Counted from the stretch's first letter, positions 39,077 to 49,066 are shown. The stretch: DNA of 64,000 nucleotides from an uncultured Bacteroidia bacterium (GCA_943789165.1 CALSTB010000001.1:124001-188000); one strand, 5' to 3'. Notes: generated by a model not told the origin, from the sequence alone. Program-made: numbers and translations.

Positions 39077-39814
39077 CTATTTATTTGAATCCGCGTAATC
39101 GAAGACTTTTTTTAGAATTTCTGTGGTGCGTTCCACAGGATTTGCTCGAATCTTATCTTCTTGATTTTTAATCTCTGAAAACAAAGCTGTCATTGCATTC
39201 TCAGTTACATACTCGTTAAGATCTGTTGTAACTGTTTTTTGCGTTGCTGTATTATAGAACGTTGACAATGGGGTCCAGTACTTATTTGCGTTCACATTAT
39301 CCAGTGATTCCTTGATTACCGGAGTAAACTTTTCTTTCAATTGTGCACTCGTCGCTGCTTTTAAATAATTGGTAGCAGCCCCTTCTCCTCCAGTTACAAT
39401 GTTAATGGCATCCTTGATGGTCATTTGCTTTATCGCATTCACAAAAATAGGTTTGGCTTCAGCCATAGCTCCTTCAGCACCTCTGTTCATTGCCGTTATT
39501 AAGTTGTCAAAGTGTTTTCCCGCTTCTCCTCCAACAAAAGGTATACTTCTAATTTTATCTTCCGCATCTCTTACTTCTTGCGGCACCAATATTTTATACG
39601 CTGCGTTGTTTAAAAACCCATCCGTCTGACCCAAAAATACAGTACCTGTCGATACGCCTTTAGTCAAGGCCTCTTTCAATCCTTCAGCTGCTTCCCCTTC
39701 CGTTATTCCTCCCGCCTCTGCAAGTACTTCATTTGCTGTTCCTAGTACGTGCAATAAACTATCACAAGATGTTAAGGTTATTGTTAAACCTAAAATTAAA
39801 CTCCACTTTTTCAT
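39077..39814 (-). CDS. DUF4197 domain-containing lipoprotein
   Basis: The 245-residue protein starts with a lipoprotein signal ending TLTSC at about residue 17. DUF4197 features follow: EGLKEALTKGVSTGT, a YKILVPQEVRDAEDKIR segment and an all-helical C-terminal half with YWTPLSTFYN. The family is widespread in Bacteroidota and Proteobacteria and has no known activity. It is a single gene, closed by the shared terminator at 39031-39061. Confidence 0.88.
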   Translation of the reverse strand: MKKWSLILGLTITLTSCDSLLHVLGTANEVLAEAGGITEGEAAEGLKEALTKGVSTGTVFLGQTDGFLNNAAYKILVPQEVRDAEDKIRSIPFVGGEAGKHFDNLITAMNRGAEGAMAEAKPIFVNAIKQMTIKDAINIVTGGEGAATNYLKAATSAQLKEKFTPVIKESLDNVNANKYWTPLSTFYNTATQKTVTTDLNEYVTENAMTALFSEIKNQEDKIRANPVERTTEILKKVFDYADSNK

Positions 39815-39869
39815 TATCTATATGTATTGAATTAAAAACTGACTAGATCTCGAGTCAAAGGCAAAATAA

Positions 39870-42779
39870 TCACTCAATGGCCTCGTAGATCGCATCCATA
39901 ATTTCTGAGCGTACACTCATGCTGACTAACTTTTTATTATCTGCAGTTGGATATACTCTGTTTGAAAGAAAAACATAAACTATGCCATTTTCTGGATCAG
40001 CCCACATTTGCGTTCCTGTAAACCCACTATGACCAAATGTTTTGTGCGACGCATAGTCAGAAACTGGGTTCACTTTGCGACTATTTGGTTCCGGTTTATC
40101 AAAACCAATACCCCGTCGTGAATCCATGTACTGATATTTAGTAAAGGTATTTATAGTCTCTTCCTTTAAAAACCTTTGTCCGTTATAGAAGCCGCCATTC
40201 ATCAGCATTTGCAGCAAAGCTGCTACATCAGCACTGTTTGAAAACAGTCCGGCATGTCCTGAAACACCTCCCAACATAGCTGCAGCTGGGTCATGCACAT
40301 AGCCATGAATTAAGGCTTTTCTAAAGTCTGCATTATCCTCTGTGGGCACTATCTCTGTTTTCGTAAATTTCTCTAAAGGTTTATACGTCATCGTTCGTAG
40401 ACCCATCGGCTGATAGTACACACTGTCTACAAATCTATCTAAACTCGTATGTGTTACTTGTTCTATTAAATACCGCATTAGTATCATTCCCAAATCGCTG
40501 TACTCATAGTGACCTGGTTTCTTAACTTCAGAATCATAAATGGTTCCAAAAATGACGGATTGAAATTCTCGACACATGTATAAATCATCGGAAACCTTTA
40601 TGCAAAAACGATCCGATTCTACCTTCGAAAATGTCGTATCGTACACCATCGGGTCGGCCGTGGTTACTCGATAAAACGGTATCCAACTCTTTAAACCAGA
40701 TGTATGCGTTAATACCTGCTTAAGTGTTATATCTTGTTTGTTGGTGGTGTCAAGGTTCTCTAAATATTTTGACAACGGGTCTGATAACTTGATTACTGAA
40801 TCTTCAACCAATTTCATGATTGCCAACGTAGTCGCATTCACTTTAGTTAATGACGCCAAATCGTACAAGTCACTGTTTGACACTTCTGTTTTTCCTTCAT
40901 AGGTATGTTTACCAAACGACTTTTGATAAACTACTTTACCATGTCGTGCTACCAAAATTTGACAACCAGGTGTTGCCCCTTTTGAAATGGCATTTAAAGC
41001 AATGCTATCAATTTTGGCAAGTTTCTTTTCGTTTAAGGATACCTCACTTGGCTCTCCGTACTGCAACACTTTTAAGTCTTCAATAACTTTTTGGTTAAAC
41101 ACCTTAAAATTCTGAGTTACCGATACTGGTAAAAATGCATCCGCCGGAATTGCGCCAAACAGCATTTGAGCGGCTTTGACTTGATTCGTCTTGTCATCTT
41201 GATAGGCCATGACAACGGTTTTCATTCCGTCAAAAAACTTCAAATTGTAAGGGTTTCCAAAGTCGACAAATACACATTTCTTCACTTTGTTTAGTGCTTT
41301 CACAAAACGTGCTGTCGACATGTCAACGCCGAAATTATTTCTTGGATATCGACTTGTTTGGTGTAGTGTCACCACCACTACATCATAATCAGCGTATGTT
41401 TTGGCCACTCTTGCAATTTGGGATTCAGTGATGGATTTTGGCAAGTGAAAATGGGTTGCCGAATGGTAGTGATCAAACGTTGATTCAAAGTCGTTGCCGC
41501 TTGGCCCCCCTATCGAAATGGTCGCTATTCTTTGCTTACTGTTCAGTTTTAAGGGAAGAAGATTGTCCTTATCTTGCACTACACACAACTGCTTTTCAAT
41601 AAGTTTATTCAGTAAAAAGGTTGCGTAAGAAGAATTTAGTTCCTCCAATAAGTTGTCTTCAACAAGTGGTTTAAAATTATCTAGCCCTGCCCAGTATTTG
41701 GCTCTAAGTACTTTTTTAACTTTATCATCAACGTATTTCTGTGTTAACTCTCCGCTTTTTATTGCGGCTTTAATCAATTCGATTGCTTTTGGAATATTTC
41801 CAGGTGCCAACAAAATATCATTCCCAGCTTTTAACGCTTTCAACTCCAATCCACCAGGTGAATGGAATTTCGCAACGCCTTGCATATTAAGGGCATCCGT
41901 AAAGGCCAGCCCATTAAAACCAAGTTCTTTTCTCAGCAAACCGTTAATTCCTTTTTCTGAAATCGAAATAGCCGTATTGGGTGCTGGGTCAATTGCTGGA
42001 ATGTATAAATGCGCTGTCATCACACTCATAACGCCGCTGTCAATTAAACTCCTGAATGGATATAGCTCGACAGAATCCAATCGCTCTCTGGAGTGATTGA
42101 TTACTGGTAAATCTTTATGTGAATCGACGTCTGTGTCGCCATGACCTGGAAAATGTTTTGCGCAAGCCATCACATTTTCTCGTTGCATACCACTTGCATA
42201 TGCCCATCCTTTGGCTGCTACGTTCTTGACATCTTCTCCAAATGATCGGTAATTGATGACAGGATTGTTCGGGTTGTTGTTTACGTCGATGACTGGTGCA
42301 AAATTGACGTGAATACCCATTCTTTTACACTGTCGGCCAATTTCGCGACCCATTTCATAGATTATCTGATTGTCTGCAATACCGCCTAAGCCCATTTGGT
42401 ACGGGAATGACGTTGTATTGCTCAACCGCATCGCCAATCCCCATTCTCCATCAATGGCAACCATCAACGGCGTCTTAGACATTGCTTGAAATTCGTTCGT
42501 TAGTTTAACTTCTGTGAGTGGATCTCCCTTGAAAAAGATGACTCCTCCCACTTTGTATGTTTTAATATCACTGCGCACTTTTGCTAAATGCGTTGCACCG
42601 TATGTCGGCCTTACTTCAATCATCATTAACTGAGCAATCCGTTCATCGACTGTTAAACTTTCGAACGTATTGTCAACCCAATCAGCTGCAAATCGCTCTG
42701 GATTTGGCGCATACCCCAACGTGTTAGTCAGTAATAAAGCAGCACATGCTAAAAATTGTATGATTGGATGTTTTCGCAT
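39870..42779 (-). CDS. Glycoside hydrolase family 3 (NagZ-like) fused to a serine hydrolase/beta-lactamase-like domain
   Basis: A 969-residue exported protein with a signal peptide in about 1-23. The N-terminal GH3 domain (about 35-380) has the N-acetylglucosaminidase signature KHFPGHGDT at 208-216 and the nucleophile region GLAFTDALNM. A GH3 C-terminal-like sandwich covers about 400-580. The last 370 residues form a penicillin-binding/beta-lactamase fold with SLTK at about 642, YSDLG, and GHSGFTG near the end. Together they would cleave GlcNAc-containing glycans such as peptidoglycan fragments and act on D-amino peptides or esters. The combination is found elsewhere in Bacteroidota. The substrate is inferred. 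Confidence 0.9.
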   Translation of the reverse strand: MRKHPIIQFLACAALLLTNTLGYAPNPERFAADWVDNTFESLTVDERIAQLMMIEVRPTYGATHLAKVRSDIKTYKVGGVIFFKGDPLTEVKLTNEFQAMSKTPLMVAIDGEWGLAMRLSNTTSFPYQMGLGGIADNQIIYEMGREIGRQCKRMGIHVNFAPVIDVNNNPNNPVINYRSFGEDVKNVAAKGWAYASGMQRENVMACAKHFPGHGDTDVDSHKDLPVINHSRERLDSVELYPFRSLIDSGVMSVMTAHLYIPAIDPAPNTAISISEKGINGLLRKELGFNGLAFTDALNMQGVAKFHSPGGLELKALKAGNDILLAPGNIPKAIELIKAAIKSGELTQKYVDDKVKKVLRAKYWAGLDNFKPLVEDNLLEELNSSYATFLLNKLIEKQLCVVQDKDNLLPLKLNSKQRIATISIGGPSGNDFESTFDHYHSATHFHLPKSITESQIARVAKTYADYDVVVVTLHQTSRYPRNNFGVDMSTARFVKALNKVKKCVFVDFGNPYNLKFFDGMKTVVMAYQDDKTNQVKAAQMLFGAIPADAFLPVSVTQNFKVFNQKVIEDLKVLQYGEPSEVSLNEKKLAKIDSIALNAISKGATPGCQILVARHGKVVYQKSFGKHTYEGKTEVSNSDLYDLASLTKVNATTLAIMKLVEDSVIKLSDPLSKYLENLDTTNKQDITLKQVLTHTSGLKSWIPFYRVTTADPMVYDTTFSKVESDRFCIKVSDDLYMCREFQSVIFGTIYDSEVKKPGHYEYSDLGMILMRYLIEQVTHTSLDRFVDSVYYQPMGLRTMTYKPLEKFTKTEIVPTEDNADFRKALIHGYVHDPAAAMLGGVSGHAGLFSNSADVAALLQMLMNGGFYNGQRFLKEETINTFTKYQYMDSRRGIGFDKPEPNSRKVNPVSDYASHKTFGHSGFTGTQMWADPENGIVYVFLSNRVYPTADNKKLVSMSVRSEIMDAIYEAIE

Positions 42780-42952
42780 TAATAATGAATTCTCTTTACT
42801 ATCTATTCAAAAAGTGTACCCTGCAATGTTATAGAAAAGTTACCCGTTGTGCTTTACATTTTATCAACTCCAATTAATCCGTGTCTAGTCGACAAACAAA
42901 GTATCGATACAGGTATACTACTATTGTTAACTGCGTCGTTGGTAATAATAAC

Positions 42953-43810
42953 ATGACTTCCCAAAAGAAAATTTCCAACACTCTAATAATTAGTCTTTTA
43001 CAATTTGTTCTTTTAACAAGCTGTGAAGCTCAAACGGATAATCCACCACATGTAGAAGGAGATTCTGCCATAACGATTTCAAAAGTGGGTGATATCCCAA
43101 CACCAAATGGATTCGAACGCTTCCTTTATGACAGCCTTCACGTCGCCCATTATTTGCAAAACTTGTCGTTTAAAGAGGACAATACCGTGTATTTATACAA
43201 CGGCGAGTTAAAATACAACCAACGCGTCCAGTATGCTGTTCTGGATATTGATGTGGGCACCAAAGACCTACAACAATGTGCGGATGCTACCATGCGACTT
43301 CGTGCTGAACATTTGTTTAAAACGAAGCAATTCGACAAAATAGCGTTTCACTTTACCAGTGGTGATTTGGCTAAATGGACCGCGTATGCGGATGGATATC
43401 GAGCCAAAATAACAGGTAATTCTGTGAACTGGATCAAGACACATCAACGAGACACCAGTCACGCAAACTTTCGAAAATATATGGATTTGGTATTCTCTTA
43501 TTGTGGCACGCAATCGATGAGCAAAGAGGTTGAAAAAGTAGCTATTGCGAATATTCAACCGGGTGACGTGTTTCATGTTACAGGTAATCCTTATGGTCAT
43601 GCAGTCACTGTTATGGCCGTAGCGAAAGACTCGCTAGGTGCACCTATCTTTTTATTGTCGCAAAGCTACATGCCCGCGCAAAGCATCCATATTTTGGTCA
43701 ATCCAAACGATAAAAACTTGAGTCCTTGGTATAGGTTAGAGGAAGGGAATTCATTGACAACACCTGAATGGGTGTTTCCTCCAAACAGTTTAAAGCGTTG
43801 GAAAGATTAA
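42953..43810 (+). CDS. DUF4846 domain-containing lipoprotein
   Basis: About 285 residues from the ATG at 42953, where a lipoprotein signal (LLTSC) begins; the frame is open further upstream but lacks a plausible start. The body has DUF4846 landmarks: TPNGFERF, a VQYAVLDIDVG strand, QQCADATMRLRAEHLF and PGDVFHV near residue 200, followed by GHAVTVM. The last motif resembles the Cys/His-type papain-like folds with no obvious nucleophile. Function unknown. It is convergent with the ArsC-like gene (4-base overlap). Confidence 0.82.
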   Translation: MTSQKKISNTLIISLLQFVLLTSCEAQTDNPPHVEGDSAITISKVGDIPTPNGFERFLYDSLHVAHYLQNLSFKEDNTVYLYNGELKYNQRVQYAVLDIDVGTKDLQQCADATMRLRAEHLFKTKQFDKIAFHFTSGDLAKWTAYADGYRAKITGNSVNWIKTHQRDTSHANFRKYMDLVFSYCGTQSMSKEVEKVAIANIQPGDVFHVTGNPYGHAVTVMAVAKDSLGAPIFLLSQSYMPAQSIHILVNPNDKNLSPWYRLEEGNSLTTPEWVFPPNSLKRWKD

Positions 43811-44142
43811 AGGTCTAAAACGAGTTTAGGTGGACGGCCTACAACCGCTTTATCGCCTGAAACTACGATTGGTCGCTCCATTAAGCTTGGATACTTAATC
43901 ATTGCTTTTATCCAATTAACGCGTTTGGCGTTTTTCATTTTGTATTTTTCTTGGAAGATTTTCTCTTTAGTACGAACCAAGTCAAATGGTTTAATGCCTA
44001 ACAAATCTATTATGTCTTTTAACTCCTCTTCGCTTAGAGGTTGATTCATGTAGTCAACCACTTCTACTGATTTCCCAGCATTTGAAAGTAGTTCGCAGGC
44101 CTCTCGGCTTTTGCTGCATCGAGCGTTATGGTAAATCTTCAC
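43807..44142 (-). CDS. ArsC/Spx-family arsenate reductase-like protein
   Basis: A 111-residue thioredoxin-fold protein. The active-site segment is HNARCSKSREA, with the single reactive Cys of ArsC-type enzymes. Later it has MIKYPSLMERPIVV, where the Arg-Pro-Ile motif contacts the oxyanion, and VVGRPP near the end. It may reduce arsenate with glutaredoxin or have another thiol role (YffB-like); no other arsenic gene is nearby. Its start overlaps the stop of the upstream lipoprotein by one base. Confidence 0.87.
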   Translation of the reverse strand: MKIYHNARCSKSREACELLSNAGKSVEVVDYMNQPLSEEELKDIIDLLGIKPFDLVRTKEKIFQEKYKMKNAKRVNWIKAMIKYPSLMERPIVVSGDKAVVGRPPKLVLDL

Positions 44143-44693
44143 TACTTCGTATTGACGTAATTTAGTTTGATCACATGGTCCGTAGTATCTCCATCAATTG
44201 GGTTGATAAACTCATACACCATATGTAAATCTAAATTCGTGGCAGTTAACGTTTCTATGTCCAGTGTTTGTGGAGCGCCGGTTGGGTCGAAAGGGAAACT
44301 ACTAAAAGTCAATTTCGTTTCGTTTTCAACGAAAAACCACAATCCACCATCTTCAGATTGAGGATCGCCCATATCACATTTTGTTGGTCCCTCATCTAAT
44401 AAAACAGTCGAGTCAGCTCTTAAAAACATCAAATTGTCTTTATCGCAATCTTGTACCGTACCACCACCTTGGTATGCCAAGAGGTCCCAAAAATCATCAA
44501 CGGTAATCACGTTGCCCTGAATATCAATAGTGATTGATGGTTCGATTGTCCCACCATTTACACGCCAATGTCCTTCAGTTGCTAAATCTGTTTTTGTCTT
44601 TTCTTGTGTTTGGGGTTTATCATCTTCGTCATCTTTACAGCCAACTATAAAAATCAATGAAGCAATTAATACGATTCCAACTATTCGTTTCAT
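44142..44693 (-). CDS. Hypothetical lipocalin-like lipoprotein
   Basis: About 183 residues from the ATG at 44693, which begins a lipoprotein signal ending IVGC, followed by an acidic linker (KDDEDDKP). The remaining sequence alternates short strands (HWRVNGGTIEP, LWFFVENETKLTFSS, LDLHMVYEF), the pattern of small lipocalin-like beta barrels common in Bacteroidota. No catalytic motif is visible. It is co-transcribed with the ArsC-like gene by a one-base overlap. Function unknown. Confidence 0.65.
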   Translation of the reverse strand: MKRIVGIVLIASLIFIVGCKDDEDDKPQTQEKTKTDLATEGHWRVNGGTIEPSITIDIQGNVITVDDFWDLLAYQGGGTVQDCDKDNLMFLRADSTVLLDEGPTKCDMGDPQSEDGGLWFFVENETKLTFSSFPFDPTGAPQTLDIETLTATNLDLHMVYEFINPIDGDTTDHVIKLNYVNTK

Positions 44694-44751
44694 ACCTAAA
44701 ATATTGAGCTGCAATTTACGCGATTTTTAAAAAACGGATGTGGTGCAAAAG

Positions 44752-45105
44752 TCATTTCTGTTTGCACCAATTTCGAGTCAAGACTTTTTGTAATTCTCGA
44801 TTCAAAATGAGCTCTGTTAACTTGCCTATCCTATCGACTGGATCCAAGGTCCAGACAACCTTCAACTTAGATTCAAACACATCGATACGATACAAAATAG
44901 ACATCATGTTTTGTTTGTCGTGTTCCATCAGCTTGCCAACTTCCTTTTCCACTTTACTGATAAAATCTTTGTACGGATTGGCATCACCTTCATCCCATTG
45001 CATTTCGATGATGTTAGAACCGAAATCCTTGTTTAACTGGTCGATTACCCGTCTAAGTAAATCGTTGTGATGTTCAAGTTGCTGGTATCGTTGGATTTCC
45101 TCCAT
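44752..45105 (-). CDS. Hypothetical helical protein
   Basis: A 117-residue, largely helical, charged protein with no signal or membrane segment (MEEIQRYQQLEHHNDLLRR at the start and a basic end RNWCKQK). I recognise no family. It begins 5 bases after the stop of the outer-membrane-type protein upstream, so the two are probably transcribed together. Confidence 0.6.
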   Translation of the reverse strand: MEEIQRYQQLEHHNDLLRRVIDQLNKDFGSNIIEMQWDEGDANPYKDFISKVEKEVGKLMEHDKQNMMSILYRIDVFESKLKVVWTLDPVDRIGKLTELILNRELQKVLTRNWCKQK

Positions 45106-45110
45106 AATAC

Positions 45111-46232
45111 CTATTTCACTTGAAACAAACCAAAGCTAGGATTCCACCTGAAATAAAACTCGGCAATGATGTCGTTGGTTTGATCATTCATGTTACGCAT
45201 GAAATTAGAACGTATCAGAAAATTAAAATCTTTCGCTATTTCCTTTTGCCATTGTAACCTTACCATGGCTACCTTTCTATAATCAAAGACATATGTGTTG
45301 TTCCTTGCCGATACACTTCTATACACGACATCACCCATTGGGTTGTGGAATTGGTGGGCATCGTAATAATTCAACATCAGACCAAAACCTTTTGCGTATA
45401 GGGCTAATGACATATACTGACTTAAACCATCAATATAGTTTTCGGGTTCGGTAGAAATATCTTCATAGTATAAAGCGTGTCCTTGTAGGTCTATTGAGTC
45501 AATGAAGCCGTTAGTTGGTCGATAGCGATATCGAAGGCCGTAATCAAAGTTAAAATTGCTAATGGTAGGCATGTGAGACGTATCAATCTCTCCGCCTTTG
45601 TGAAATGAGATAGCCGAAATTGGAAGAGAAAGTACATGCCTATCCTCTTTCAAGTATTGTTTAGGTTCAATTCTAATTCCTGTCGTAAACTCCTCACGAA
45701 ATGGACTGTTCTGATAAATCATTTTATGCCAATCAATCCAAAACTCTCCATCAAAGCGTTTCGTATTTCGTCTATATTGAAATCCATTTTCTAGTCGATT
45801 TTCAATCACCCGCTCTGGGTCGTACAATGGCTCAACCAATTGATGTTGCATGGCTCCCATCAATGTTCCGAATCGGATAAAATGTCCGTTATTAGTGAAT
45901 TGAAAGCTAAACGTAGGCCTTTTAATAATGGCTTCATCCGCTCCAAAGTCTTGTTGTACAAATAATCCTAGAGATACTTGGACTTTGTCGCTCGATTGGT
46001 AACTTAACTCAGGCCACATTTGATAGCCAAACAGCGTTCTACCTTGATCAATCCGCGATTTATATTCTGAATTCCGGAAGTATCCTAAGCTTTCCACATT
46101 GAGCTGCAACAAACCCACTTGGGTGTCTTTTCTCTCGAGGTCAAAGAAGGTGTTGTCCCACTGTCCGTATGAAAATATGGACAATGAAGTGAACAATAAA
46201 ACCAAAAAACCGCGTCGAACTCTTAAATCCAT
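45111..46232 (-). CDS. Hypothetical outer-membrane beta-barrel protein
   Basis: The 373-residue protein has a signal peptide (about 1-23, ending SYGQ). Amphipathic strands such as VQVSLGLFVQQDFG, GHFIRFGTLMGAM and FDYGLRYRYR run to a final strand FNFLIRSNFMRN...FYFRWNPSFGLFQV, with a C-terminal hydrophobic/aromatic end. This fits an outer-membrane barrel. No known family is recognised. Confidence 0.65.
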   Translation of the reverse strand: MDLRVRRGFLVLLFTSLSIFSYGQWDNTFFDLERKDTQVGLLQLNVESLGYFRNSEYKSRIDQGRTLFGYQMWPELSYQSSDKVQVSLGLFVQQDFGADEAIIKRPTFSFQFTNNGHFIRFGTLMGAMQHQLVEPLYDPERVIENRLENGFQYRRNTKRFDGEFWIDWHKMIYQNSPFREEFTTGIRIEPKQYLKEDRHVLSLPISAISFHKGGEIDTSHMPTISNFNFDYGLRYRYRPTNGFIDSIDLQGHALYYEDISTEPENYIDGLSQYMSLALYAKGFGLMLNYYDAHQFHNPMGDVVYRSVSARNNTYVFDYRKVAMVRLQWQKEIAKDFNFLIRSNFMRNMNDQTNDIIAEFYFRWNPSFGLFQVK

Positions 46233-46406
46233 TATGGCAAATATAGTAGGATAGACTTCAAATAGTTCATGATTTCAACCGTTTGATTACAAGCATCTTA
46301 CAAATTACGACATCCATTAAAATGAAACTGTACGTACATTTGAAATCACCACTATAAGGAGATGGTACACCATTTGACTATGGTTGAGTGGATTAATTTG
46401 ACCCTT

Positions 46407-47205
46407 ATGAAAACAAACATCAAATACATCGCAATGACGCTGCTAGTTGTTTTCAACTTTAGCTTCACTGAGAAAGAAAATGCTGCTTTTAAATTTAGAC
46501 AGCAAAACAATAAGGCTTTTGGTTTTGGGGAACAACTCACCTATCGCGTTCATTACGGGTGGTTGAATGCCGCTCGGATTACCATGCGGGTTGATGACAC
46601 TGTAGTTTCTGTTGGCGAAAGACCAACTTACCATATTGTAGCCAGCGGTAAGACCAATAAATCTTTTGACTGGATGTATACGGTTCGTGACCGTTTTGAA
46701 TCTTACGTCGACACTTCGGGAATTGCTCCTTTGAAATACTTTAAAAACCGTACAAGAAGACAAATACAAAGACACTGATTTGGTGTACTACGACCATGAA
46801 GGCAAGAAGCTACGTGGACTTAAAAAGAACATGGATATGCCAGAATACGTACAAGACATTGTGAGTGGAACGTATTACGCACGAACCATTGATTTCAGTA
46901 AGGCGTATGTTGGACAAACCTTCCCATTAGACATCTACCTAGATCAAAAAATTTACAATTTGAAGTTTAAATACTTGGGTATTGAAACGATAAAAAGTGA
47001 CTTCGGAAAGGTTCGTTGTATCAAGCTACGTCCACAGTTGGTTGTCGATCGCGTTTTTAAGGACGAAGACGATATGACTATTTGGGTGAGTGACGACGGT
47101 AACCGATTACCTATTCGTGTTCAAACCGATATTTGGGTGGGCTCGTTAAAAGTTGATTTGACTTCATACAAAGGGTTGGCAAATCCTTTTGACGCTAAGT
47201 TGTAG
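46407..47205 (+). pseudogene. DUF3108 domain-containing exported protein, split by a one-base frameshift
   Basis: Two adjacent frames make one protein of about 265 residues. The first (46407-46778) has a signal peptide and the DUF3108 start GEQLTYRVHYGWLNAA. The second continues with VYYDHEGKKLRG, TYYARTIDFSKAY, and ends in the family-typical IWVSDDGNRLPIRV and SLKVDL. Removing one A from the run of five at about 46743-46748 restores YFKTVQEDKYKDTD and a continuous frame. Family members are about 250-260 residues. Function unknown (DUF3108 proteins are periplasmic). The break is a homopolymer indel and could be a true slippage mutation or a sequence error. Confidence 0.82.
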
Positions 47206-48261
47206 TCAGTCGCTTAAGTATTTAACTACTTGTTTGACGACACTCGGGGCGTATCCGTTGACCGTCCATTCTAGATTTCCATTTTCGTCATATCCACAAA
47301 TCATAGGAAATCCATAGCCTATTGTATTTATTTCCTGCGTTTTATAATAGGGAAACTCATACCCCTTCCTAGCGATAAAACGAAGCAAATTGTCTTATTC
47401 ATCGAACGTATTTAATACCACAATTAATGAATCGTTGAGTTTCCCTTTATCTGTTTCCTCCTTGAGTTTGTTTTTAAGCACTGCACACGGTGCACAGCTA
47501 ATATAACTATACACTACCACCGATTTTTTTTGTTGATACACCGGTCCGGACACATGAATCGTGGAATCCAACGTGCTAAGTGCCTTAAATGGGAGTTCCA
47601 TTTTTGTGGTGGTATCTGCCACAATAATAGGTGCAATAAATACTGAATCGTTTGCACCAAGCTTAGGATAGAAATAATCTTTTGAAGGTGGTTTTTCCAT
47701 TTCATTTATGGAAATCACATTCGAATCATTCATGTAATATAATTCATCGTAGAACCTTTCAGTGATGCTAACAAGTTGGGACGAGTCATTAAAAATCAAC
47801 GTGTAATAGCTGTAACGCTTGACGCTGTTTTTGATTGGAGGTCGTACGACAATAGTATCCAGATTATCAGAAGAATATTTTACGCTACCGATTCTGCTAA
47901 ATGTTTTGGTGTACTTAAAATATTTGAAAGTTCTGTAATAATGGTAAAAGCTCTTGACTGGGTCAGTATAATGTGCTCCTGATTTTCCATATCCATAACT
48001 CACCGTTTTACCATCAAGTGTTTCAAAATCCATGTACGCATTGAACCCATAGAATGATTTGAATTTATCATCTTCGAATACGACATACACACTGTCTTGG
48101 CGAGTGGTAGAGTCATTCAAATCGTGACGTTCTGCATGTAGGATTAATTCTTTTTCAACTAAATCTTCTAATCCCTGATGCATCTTACGCTTGGCTGTGC
48201 TACAGGAGCATAGCATAACGACTAAAGCAAAAGCTACTAATTTATTTGGGGTAGATTTCAT
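47206..48261 (-). pseudogene. Thioredoxin-like-tailed lipoprotein interrupted by an in-frame TAA
   Basis: The frame starts at 48261 with a lipoprotein signal (LCSC) and runs 288 codons to a TAA at 47395-47397. It then continues in the same frame for 62 more codons to 47206. The joined sequence completes a thioredoxin-like domain: VVYSYISCAPCAVLK with a CxxC pair, VVLNTFDE, the stop, DNLLRFIARKGYEFP, and GFPMICGYDENGNL, where the cis-Pro strand belongs. The first 180 residues are unlike known families. The nonsense codon removes the C-terminal third of the fold. The start overlaps the DUF1801 gene by 20 bases. Confidence 0.75.
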
Positions 48262-48667
48262 TGATTCCGTTTATCGAGAACAAGGTAAGTTCTTTTAAAA
48301 CGTTTAGATCAATGTCAGATAATTTTTTTACATACAAGCAAGACTTGCCGGTCTTATAAGTACCCAATCGACTCATAATTTTTTCATTTCCGAAACCAGC
48401 CAATACATAGATGGTCAAACTTGTCTTACGTGGTGAAAAACCGGCTAATAACATGTCACCTTCTCTACCAGTTTTGTATTTGTAGTGATACTGGCCAAAC
48501 CCAACGATGCTCCCTCCCCACATGACGGGTTCCTCGCCAGTGACTTCTTTAAAAAAGTCAAGGAGCTTAAAACAATCCTCGTGGTATTTTTCGGGTTGTT
48601 TCTTGATGAAGTCTGTAACGCTGGCAGACTCTGGTTTTGTTTTATTCTCTGCGCCCATATTTGCCAT
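48242..48667 (-). CDS. DUF1801 domain-containing protein
   Basis: The 141-residue cytoplasmic protein matches the DUF1801/YdhG pattern: VTDFIKKQPEKYHEDCFKLLDFF, GEEPVMWGGSIVGFG, an FSPRKTSLTIYVLAG strand, GTYKTGKSCLYVKKLSDID. The family is small and of unknown activity, and members often lie beside SRPBCC proteins, as here. The ATG overlaps the stop of the SRPBCC gene upstream by one base (TAATG). Confidence 0.9.
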   Translation of the reverse strand: MANMGAENKTKPESASVTDFIKKQPEKYHEDCFKLLDFFKEVTGEEPVMWGGSIVGFGQYHYKYKTGREGDMLLAGFSPRKTSLTIYVLAGFGNEKIMSRLGTYKTGKSCLYVKKLSDIDLNVLKELTLFSINGINEIYPK

Positions 48668-49065
48668 TAATCTGGTAGTCCGTCGTCCTCCACAAATTCC
48701 TGAACCTGGTTGAAGTACGAATGGTCCCAGCCTTCCGAAAAGTCCTCATAATCTTTGTCTGGAATGTTTGTGTGTCTCAGTTCAACCGACGTGCCTTTTT
48801 TATGTGGATGAAGGATAATCGTGACAATAGAATCTTCTTCCTGATCCCCAAAGTACCATTCTTGCTCAATCTTCCTGTTCTCTTCAAAGGCAATGTTTTT
48901 ACCTAATATACTGCCACCCCACAGACTAAATTCCGAACCTGGTTCGGTGGTCATTTCTGCGGCGTCATCCGTCCAAAGCTCTATGCTTTTCTGATTGGTG
49001 AGCGCCATATACACCTCACTAGGTGGTGCTTTTATGATGTAATATTTCTTGAAGTCCTTAGGCAT
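48667..49065 (-). CDS. SRPBCC (START-like/AHSA1) domain protein
   Basis: A 132-residue helix-grip fold protein. It begins MPKDFKKYYIIKAPPSEVYMALTN, the usual SRPBCC opening, and has SEFSLWGGSILGKNIAFEENRKIEQEWYF and VELRHTNIPDK, then the C-terminal amphipathic helix with GWDHSYFNQV. The ligand is unknown. I chose the ATG at 49065; an upstream start would run into the decayed gene next door. It is co-translated with the DUF1801 gene. Confidence 0.9.
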   Translation of the reverse strand: MPKDFKKYYIIKAPPSEVYMALTNQKSIELWTDDAAEMTTEPGSEFSLWGGSILGKNIAFEENRKIEQEWYFGDQEEDSIVTIILHPHKKGTSVELRHTNIPDKDYEDFSEGWDHSYFNQVQEFVEDDGLPD

Positions 49066-49066
49066 G

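Noticed and set aside
41653..42096. A 147-codon open frame on the plus strand, antisense to the GH3 gene.
   Set aside because: It is the complement of a well-supported conserved domain, has no family resemblance and no regulatory signals, so it is a chance frame.
44738..45070. A 110-codon plus-strand frame opposite the small helical protein.
   Set aside because: Neither frame has a known family, but the minus-strand one starts 5 bases after its upstream gene in the same direction and has normal charged composition, while the plus-strand one has no context.
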